Positions 58,771 through 64,000 of a stretch of 64,000 bases of DNA are shown piece after piece. The translations under genes were made by a program, and so were the position numbers. Source of the DNA: Olavius algarvensis Delta 4 endosymbiont (GTDB lineage: Bacteria > Desulfobacterota > Desulfobacteria > Desulfobacterales > CAJINA01); the NCBI GenBank assembly GCA_905176665.1, contig CAJINA010000282.1:1-64000 (forward strand), written 5' to 3'. Within the stretch, counting starts at the first letter, position 1. Every line of letters begins with the position of its first letter. A model generated the notes under the pieces. It saw only the letters and a program-made list of their open reading frames with translations, was not told the DNA's origin and did not search any database.

Positions 58771-59913
58771 ATGATCATAGCCGGGGAGGCTTCCGGCGAT
58801 TTGCACGGTGCCAGACTGGCCAGGGCCCTGCGCCAAAAAGATGCGGACCTTTTCCTGTTCGGAATCGGTGGCGAGTCCCTGAAGGCTGCCGGTGTGCGGA
58901 TTCTGGTGGGCGCTGCCAGCCTGGCTGTGGTCGGCATCACCGAGGTAGTCTTTAAGCTGGCCAGCCTGCGGCAGGGCATGCGCACGGCCAAACAGGCATT
59001 GCACCGCCTAAAACCCGATCTGTTGATTCTGATAGATTTTCCCGATTTTAACCTGCACCTGGCCGCTGCCGCCAAAAAAGAGAATATTCCCATACTCTAC
59101 TATATCAGTCCGCAAATCTGGGCCTGGCGTACCCGTCGCGTTCGGAAAATCGGTGCGCTTGTGAATCATGTGGCCGTAATTCTGCCTTTCGAGGAACAGT
59201 TTTATCGCGACCATCATGTTCCGGTTACCTTTGTGGGCCATCCTCTGCTCGATGCGGCCTTGCCGCCTGCACCTGCCTTCCGGTCTATGGATCCTCCGGA
59301 AGTGTTCAGCATCGGGCTACTGCCGGGTTCGCGTGATCGGGAAGTTGATAGCCTGCTGCCGGTCATGCTCGAGGCTGCCGATGAACTGGCCCGGCGCGGC
59401 CGTCCAGTGCGGTTTGTTATTTCAAAGGCGCCTACAGTGGCCGACGCTGCCTATCGGGATATCATTGCCAGACAAGCCCTGCAGGCCCCATGTGATCTCC
59501 AGACCGGACCGGTAAGCGAAATATTTACGACTTGCGATCTCGTGGTGGCCGCCTCCGGAACCGTAACCCTTGAAGCGGCGATTGCGGGGGTGCCCATGGT
59601 GATCATTTACAAGGTGTCGAATCTGAGCTACCTGCTGGCGCGGTTGCTGGTAAAGGTAAACCATATCGGACTGGTCAACCTGATCAGTGACGAACCGGTG
59701 GTCACCGAACTGGTACAAGATCACGCTACCGCTGGAAATATAGCCGCGGAGGTGGACAGGCTCATTTCCAATCCGGCGGGTCTCGAACGGATGCGCGCCA
59801 GATTGCGCGGTATTCGCAAAAAGCTTGGCGGACCGGGTGCTTCAGACCGTGTGGCCCATATCGCCCTGAAATTGATAGCAAAAAGGGAACGTGGACAATA
59901 TGCGCCTTTTTAA
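58771..59913 (+). CDS. lpxB: Lipid A disaccharide synthase LpxB
   Basis: About 380 residues. It begins MIIAGEASGDLHGARLARAL; LLILIDFPDFNLHLA and YYISPQIWAWRTRRVRKI follow, with VTFVGHPLLDAALP and VVAASGTVTLEAAIAGVPMV diagnostic of GT19 LpxB. It joins lipid X and UDP-diacylglucosamine. The start is uncertain: no strong ribosome site is visible, and a GTG at 58717 or a CTG at 58759 would add 18 or 4 residues. The stop overlaps msbA by 14 bases. Confidence 0.92.
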   Translation: MIIAGEASGDLHGARLARALRQKDADLFLFGIGGESLKAAGVRILVGAASLAVVGITEVVFKLASLRQGMRTAKQALHRLKPDLLILIDFPDFNLHLAAAAKKENIPILYYISPQIWAWRTRRVRKIGALVNHVAVILPFEEQFYRDHHVPVTFVGHPLLDAALPPAPAFRSMDPPEVFSIGLLPGSRDREVDSLLPVMLEAADELARRGRPVRFVISKAPTVADAAYRDIIARQALQAPCDLQTGPVSEIFTTCDLVVAASGTVTLEAAIAGVPMVIIYKVSNLSYLLARLLVKVNHIGLVNLISDEPVVTELVQDHATAGNIAAEVDRLISNPAGLERMRARLRGIRKKLGGPGASDRVAHIALKLIAKRERGQYAPF

Positions 59914-61666
59914 ATTCGAAATAAAGGAGCGGCATCGCCAGGTCTACCGGATGATTATGGAAAACCGGTTCAGGCTGTACCTGGCCATGCTCTGTTCTTT
60001 GGCCATCGCGGTCAGTATGGCCGCCATGGGCTATCTCATCGAACCGGTGATCGACCGGATCTTTGTCGACAAGGACATCGAGAAGTTGTTTTTACTGCCC
60101 CTGCTGGTTCTGGCGGTTTTCACGCTCAAAGGCGTCGGCATGTACGGTCACGACTATTTTATGAATTATGTGGGTGAGAGTATCATCCGGCGCATGCGCG
60201 AGGAGTTGTTCGATAAGATAATTGATTTACCCATGGCGTTTTTTCAGAAAGAGCGCACCGGACGGCTCATGTCCCGGATTACCAATGATGTCGCAATCGT
60301 TAAAGCCATGGTGTCCACTGCCGTAACAGCTGCTTTCCGGGACTTTTTTACGATTGTGGGTTTAACCGCGGTTATTTTTTACCGGGATTGGAAAATGGCG
60401 CTGATTGCCTTTTTCGTTCTGCCGGTGGCTTTCTATCCGGTCATTTCTTTAGGGCGTCGGGTTCGGCGGGTCAGTACCGGGTGCCAGGAGGCCATGGCCG
60501 AACTCTCATCGTTTCTGCATGAGGCCTTTGCGGGCATAAAGATCGTCAAAGCCTTCGGAATGGAGCCCCACGAGAAGAAGCGATTCAAAAACAGAACCCG
60601 GGAGCTCTTCACGCTTGAGCTAAAGGGGGTCATCGTTAGAGCACTCGGTTCCCCAATCATGGAGTTTTTAGGTGGGATCGGGATTGCTTTTATTATCTGG
60701 TATGGCGGCTCCGGGGTTATCAAGGGAGAGTCTACGCCCGGTATGTTCATGAGTTTCCTGGCCTGTGTCATGTTGCTGTATGAGCCTGTTAAAAAGCTCA
60801 GTGGTTTGAATAACGCTCTGCAGGTGGGGATGGCCGCAGTGGACCGGGTCTTTGAAATTATCGAATCCGAATCCAACATTCAGGACCCGGTCAATCCCCG
60901 GCCTATTAAGAGCGGGGCCCACACCGTGCAGTTTGATAAGGTCAATTTCGGATACGATCGTGACATGGTTCTCAAAGATGTGAATCTTGAGGTGCAAAAG
61001 GGCGAAATTCTCGCGTTGGTCGGAATGAGCGGTGGCGGCAAGTCTTCCCTGGTGAGTCTGATTCCACGGTATTACGATGTTTTAGAAGGCCGTGTCATGA
61101 TCGACGGGGTCGATATTCGGGATTTTGCGGTCAAAGATTTACGTCGCGAGATTGCTATCGTGACGCAGGAACCAATCCTGTTCAATGATACCATTCGCAA
61201 TAATATCGCCTATGGCAATTCGGCCGCCTCTGAGGAAGACATCGTCAAAGCCGCGCAAGCGGCTTACGCGCATAATTTCATCGAATCCTTCCCCCAGGGG
61301 TATGAAACCGTTATCGGTGAACTTGGCGGAAGGCTGTCCGGAGGTGAAAAGCAACGCTTGTGCATAGCCCGCGCCCTGCTGAAAAACGCCCCCATCCTCA
61401 TTTTGGACGAAGCTACCTCTTCACTGGATACCGAGGCGGAGGCTCTGGTCCAAAAGGCGCTGGAAAACCTGATGAAAGGTCGTACGACCTTTGTCATAGC
61501 CCACAGGCTTTCCACCATCGGTTATGCCCATCGCATTATCGTCGTTGTGGATGGCAGGATCGTGGAGGAGGGTACCCACGATGAATTGATGGCCTGCAGC
61601 GGTGAATACTGCAAGCTTTATCAGATGCAGATTGGAAATAACGGGGGAGACTGGGTCGAGGCGTAA
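59900..61666 (+). CDS. msbA: Lipid A flippase MsbA (ABC exporter)
   Basis: About 588 residues. A six-helix exporter domain (~25-325) is followed by an ATPase domain (~340-585): Walker A GMSGGGKSSL, signature LSGGEKQRLCIARAL, Walker B ILILDEATSSLD, H-loop AHRLS. The half-transporter works as a homodimer flipping core-lipid A across the inner membrane. Coupling to lpxB supports the lipid A substrate. A GTG at 59891 is an alternative start three codons earlier; the ATG at 59900 has better spacing from GGGA. Confidence 0.92.
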   Translation: MRLFKFEIKERHRQVYRMIMENRFRLYLAMLCSLAIAVSMAAMGYLIEPVIDRIFVDKDIEKLFLLPLLVLAVFTLKGVGMYGHDYFMNYVGESIIRRMREELFDKIIDLPMAFFQKERTGRLMSRITNDVAIVKAMVSTAVTAAFRDFFTIVGLTAVIFYRDWKMALIAFFVLPVAFYPVISLGRRVRRVSTGCQEAMAELSSFLHEAFAGIKIVKAFGMEPHEKKRFKNRTRELFTLELKGVIVRALGSPIMEFLGGIGIAFIIWYGGSGVIKGESTPGMFMSFLACVMLLYEPVKKLSGLNNALQVGMAAVDRVFEIIESESNIQDPVNPRPIKSGAHTVQFDKVNFGYDRDMVLKDVNLEVQKGEILALVGMSGGGKSSLVSLIPRYYDVLEGRVMIDGVDIRDFAVKDLRREIAIVTQEPILFNDTIRNNIAYGNSAASEEDIVKAAQAAYAHNFIESFPQGYETVIGELGGRLSGGEKQRLCIARALLKNAPILILDEATSSLDTEAEALVQKALENLMKGRTTFVIAHRLSTIGYAHRIIVVVDGRIVEEGTHDELMACSGEYCKLYQMQIGNNGGDWVEA

Positions 61667-61699
61667 CCGGTTTTTTATCATCGTCGCAATCAAGAAAGC

Positions 61700-63289
61700 A
61701 TGCGATTATCGCCTTGGTGGAAAGGGGCCGCATCCATTTTACAGATAATGCCGAAACCGTTTGAATCAAAACCGTATCTCCTTTTCCTGGCGGCCATTGT
61801 GCTCTTCAGCCTCTTTGCAGGCCTGGGAAGTGTGCCTCTGTTCGATGAAGATGAGGGCGCCTATTCAGAGGTGGCGCGGGAGATGATCGTAAGCGGTGAC
61901 TTCGTGACGCCCCGTCTCAACGGCGAAACCTTTTTTCACAAACCCCCCATGATATACTGGGCCCAGGCGGCCAGTGTCGGCCTCTTCGGGCTGAACGAGT
62001 TTGCCCTGCGCCTGCCCTGTGCCCTGGCATCGTTGGTCTGGGCGCTGATGCTGTTCAGGTTTACCAGCCGCCACTATAATGGTCAGGTGGCCTGGTACGC
62101 CGTGCTCTTCATGGTGACCTCGCTGCAAACCAGTATCGTAGCCAAAGCTGCTTTAGCGGATGCATTTTTAAACCTGTTCGTCACCCTGTCCATGTTCTGC
62201 ATTTATGACTATTACCGGCACCAGCACCGTCGCAGCATATACCTGACGTTTATCTTCCTGGCCCTGGGGTTTCTGTCCAAAGGTCCCATTGCCATTTTGA
62301 TACCCTTGGGCGCCAGCGGTCTTTTCTTCGGTCTCAAAGGCCGTTGGAAGATCTGGTTTAAGGCGATCTTCAACCCGGTTGGCTGGGGGGCGCTGCTGGT
62401 CATTGCTCTGCCGTGGTATGTGGCCCTGTACCGCCAACATGGGCCCGGCTTCATCGATGAAATCTTTTTTACCCACAATGTGGCGCGTTTCCAAACCGCG
62501 TTCGAGGGGCATTCGGGCTCGATTTTTTACTACCTGCCCGTTATTTTACTCGGCATGCTGCCCCATACCGCATTTCTATTGAAAGCTTGCCTGGGGCTGA
62601 AGAAAATGGTCCAAAACGATCTCAACCTTTATCTGGCGGTCTGGTTCGGGTTTGTCTTGATTTTCTTTTCCCTGGCCGGTACGAAGTTGCATCACTACAT
62701 TGTCTATGGGTACATCCCCCTGTTTCTTTTCATGGCGCAGGCGGCTGAAGAGGTTCGTCATTTTGTCTATCAGCTTGTCTGGCCCCTCGGATTTATCCTG
62801 GTGCTGTTCTTTCTACCGCAGATTGCCGTGCAGGCGCAGCCGTATATCAAGGATGAATTCGCAGGCCTGGTGGTGGCCGGGGCCCTTGACAATTTCGGGT
62901 GGGGATACCGGCTGGCCCTCGGGTTGGCGTTATTGGCCCTGTTTGGCCTCCCGTTTTATAAAACGCTCTCGAAAGCGGCACGGACCGCTTTTATTGGTGC
63001 CGTTGTGCTGGCGGTCACCCATGTTCTGGTACTGCCCATCGCCGGTCGCATCATGCAGCTACCGGTCAAGGAAGCAGCACTGATCGCCAAAGCACAGAAC
63101 TACCAGGTCAATATGTGGCAGATGAGCTACCACTCTTTCAGTGTCTACCGCCAGGGGTTGGTGCACAAGGGGCAGCCGGCCAGCGGAGACATTGTGATTA
63201 CCAAAATTAATAAACTGAAAGACGTACGCCAATATAAAGTGCTGTATCAAAAACACGGTATCGTCCTGGTCCGGATTGTAGAACTATAA
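61700..63289 (+). CDS. ArnT-like membrane glycosyltransferase (GT39/GT83 type)
   Basis: 529 residues with about twelve membrane helices. The first periplasmic loop has LFDEDEGAYSEVAREMIVSG and TPRLNGETFFHKPPMIYWAQ, the acidic D-E and HKPP motifs of ArnT/PMT enzymes that bind a polyprenyl-phosphate sugar. Such enzymes transfer the sugar to lipid A or other periplasmic acceptors. The next gene, a dolichyl-phosphate-mannose-synthase-like GT2, would make the donor. The particular sugar is unknown. The start could be the internal MPKPFESKP at 61748. Confidence 0.85.
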   Translation: MRLSPWWKGAASILQIMPKPFESKPYLLFLAAIVLFSLFAGLGSVPLFDEDEGAYSEVAREMIVSGDFVTPRLNGETFFHKPPMIYWAQAASVGLFGLNEFALRLPCALASLVWALMLFRFTSRHYNGQVAWYAVLFMVTSLQTSIVAKAALADAFLNLFVTLSMFCIYDYYRHQHRRSIYLTFIFLALGFLSKGPIAILIPLGASGLFFGLKGRWKIWFKAIFNPVGWGALLVIALPWYVALYRQHGPGFIDEIFFTHNVARFQTAFEGHSGSIFYYLPVILLGMLPHTAFLLKACLGLKKMVQNDLNLYLAVWFGFVLIFFSLAGTKLHHYIVYGYIPLFLFMAQAAEEVRHFVYQLVWPLGFILVLFFLPQIAVQAQPYIKDEFAGLVVAGALDNFGWGYRLALGLALLALFGLPFYKTLSKAARTAFIGAVVLAVTHVLVLPIAGRIMQLPVKEAALIAKAQNYQVNMWQMSYHSFSVYRQGLVHKGQPASGDIVITKINKLKDVRQYKVLYQKHGIVLVRIVEL

Positions 63290-63345
63290 GGGCTCGGCAC
63301 TGGCCGGCCAGCGTCTCCTAGAACGGGACGAACAGGTTCAATTCA

Positions 63346-64000
63346 ATGGAAAACGACATCTATCTGAGTATTATCATTCCGGCCTACAACGAAGAAGATC
63401 GGATCGTCATGACACTGGACCAGACAGCGGCTTACCTGGCCCGACAGGCCTACCGTTCCGAAATCCTGGTGGTCAGCGACGGCAGTTCCGATGATACCGG
63501 TCGGGTAGTGAACGGGTATACCTCGAATGAAAAAACGGCCATCCGATTTCTGGAGTATTTTCCCAACCGGGGCAAGGGCTATGCGGTCCGCTACGGCATG
63601 TGCCGGGGCAGCGGAAAGTACATCATGTTCATGGATGCGGATTACTCGGTTCCAATAGAAGCCGTCGAACCGGCCCTGGATCAGTTGGCGGGCGGGTTTG
63701 ACGCGGCCATTGCTTCGCGGGCCTTGCCGGAATCAAACGTCGTCTATCACCAGAACTTCTTCAGGGAACTGTCGGCCAAGCTCTATACCTTTATCCAGAA
63801 TACCTATCTCGGGTTCAATTACCCGGATACCCAGTGCGGTTTCAAAATCTTTACCCGCGGGGCGGCCCACGATCTGTTTGCCCAGCAGCGGCTGGACAGC
63901 GTGATCTTCGATCCGGAAATACTATGGCTGGCCAAACGCGGCGGCTATCGCGTGGCCCAATTCCCCGTGGACTGGACCCACATGGAAGACTCCCGGATCC
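63346..64000 (+). CDS. Polyprenyl-phosphate glycosyltransferase (GT2, DPM1-like), cut by the window end
   Basis: At least 218 residues; the frame stays open to the last base. MENDIYLSIIIPAYNEEDRI is the GT-A nucleotide-binding start, VVSDGSSDDTG the next strand, and MFMDADYSVP supplies the DxD metal site. NRGKGYAVRYGM and DTQCGFKIFTRGAA are characteristic of dolichyl-phosphate mannose/glucose synthases. It would load a sugar on undecaprenyl phosphate for the ArnT-like enzyme encoded 56 bases upstream. C-terminal membrane helices, if any, lie outside the window. Confidence 0.88.
   Translation, partial: MENDIYLSIIIPAYNEEDRIVMTLDQTAAYLARQAYRSEILVVSDGSSDDTGRVVNGYTSNEKTAIRFLEYFPNRGKGYAVRYGMCRGSGKYIMFMDADYSVPIEAVEPALDQLAGGFDAAIASRALPESNVVYHQNFFRELSAKLYTFIQNTYLGFNYPDTQCGFKIFTRGAAHDLFAQQRLDSVIFDPEILWLAKRGGYRVAQFPVDWTHMEDSRI

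Overview
The window reads as chromosome from a Gram-negative, probably sulfate-reducing-type Desulfobacterota bacterium (old Deltaproteobacteria, Desulfobacterales-like). The basis is family content and gene order: lysS, lolC/E, lolD, bamA, skp, lpxD, fabZ, lpxA, lpxI, (oxidoreductase), lpxB, msbA in one strand-coherent block; LpxI rather than LpxH; a 900-residue DHH-CBS-tRNA nucleotidyltransferase beside trpS-scpA-scpB; and Myxococcus-type PilZ and FapA/DUF342 proteins. This assignment is inference, because the window holds no rRNA. I saw no tRNA, rRNA, CRISPR array, transposase gene or prophage.

Layout. (1) 0-1.4 kb: an AT-rich, probably acquired radical-SAM gene with a B12-type Cys motif, bounded by a dispersed repeat. 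(2) 1.4-12.5 kb, minus strand: an oligopeptide-type ABC transporter with its binding protein, a GshB-like ATP-grasp ligase, a giant NTT-type transporter with HEAT and cyclic-nucleotide-binding modules, and a Liv-type binding protein. (3) 12.5-16.6 kb, plus strand, divergent from (2): a protein that looks like a catalytically dead B12/radical-SAM enzyme fused to a GNAT acetyltransferase, a RimK-like ATP-grasp ligase and a PP-loop ATP pyrophosphatase. Regions 2 and 3 together are a candidate undescribed small-molecule or peptide locus. (4) 16.7-23.9 kb: a GcvR-like ACT protein, two tandem cache-type sensor proteins (one membrane-bound with HAMP but no output domain, one exported), a winged-helix protein, and a large PAS/FapA protein carrying thirteen 7-residue acidic repeats.

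(5) 24.0-29.5 kb: a DUF4178 x2, small ORFs, DUF350, membrane spermidine-synthase-like, SPFH/GYF_2 cassette, related in content to envelope-stress and polyamine-linked operons. It is followed by a decayed cheX pseudogene, a TPR protein and a lipoprotein. (6) 32.6-35.2 kb: a cNMP/PilZ protein, dodecin, a gene broken by one in-frame TAA, and an IHF/HU-type DNA-binding protein. (7) 35.2-40.6 kb, minus strand: scpB, scpA, trpS and the tRNA nucleotidyltransferase. (8) 41.0-43.9 kb: pilC and a PilS-like kinase, separated from the usual pilB, pilT and pilR.

(9) 44.0-64.0 kb: the outer-membrane biogenesis and lipid A operon. It supplies lipoprotein export (LolC/E, LolD), barrel assembly (BamA with an extra N-terminal domain, Skp), lipid A synthesis (LpxD, FabZ, LpxA, LpxI, LpxB), flipping (MsbA) and probable lipid A glycosylation (ArnT-like enzyme plus a polyprenyl-phosphate glycosyltransferase cut by the window end). 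A four-gene heptose cassette (HddA-like kinase, epimerase, nucleotidyltransferase, GmhA-like isomerase) sits between lpxI and a Gfo/Idh/MocA oxidoreductase, with a dispersed repeat at its left edge. Copies or relatives of this repeat (1.2, 16.6, 34.5, 37.7 and 54.0 kb) lie at gene boundaries and in two cases overlap the stop codons of neighbouring genes.
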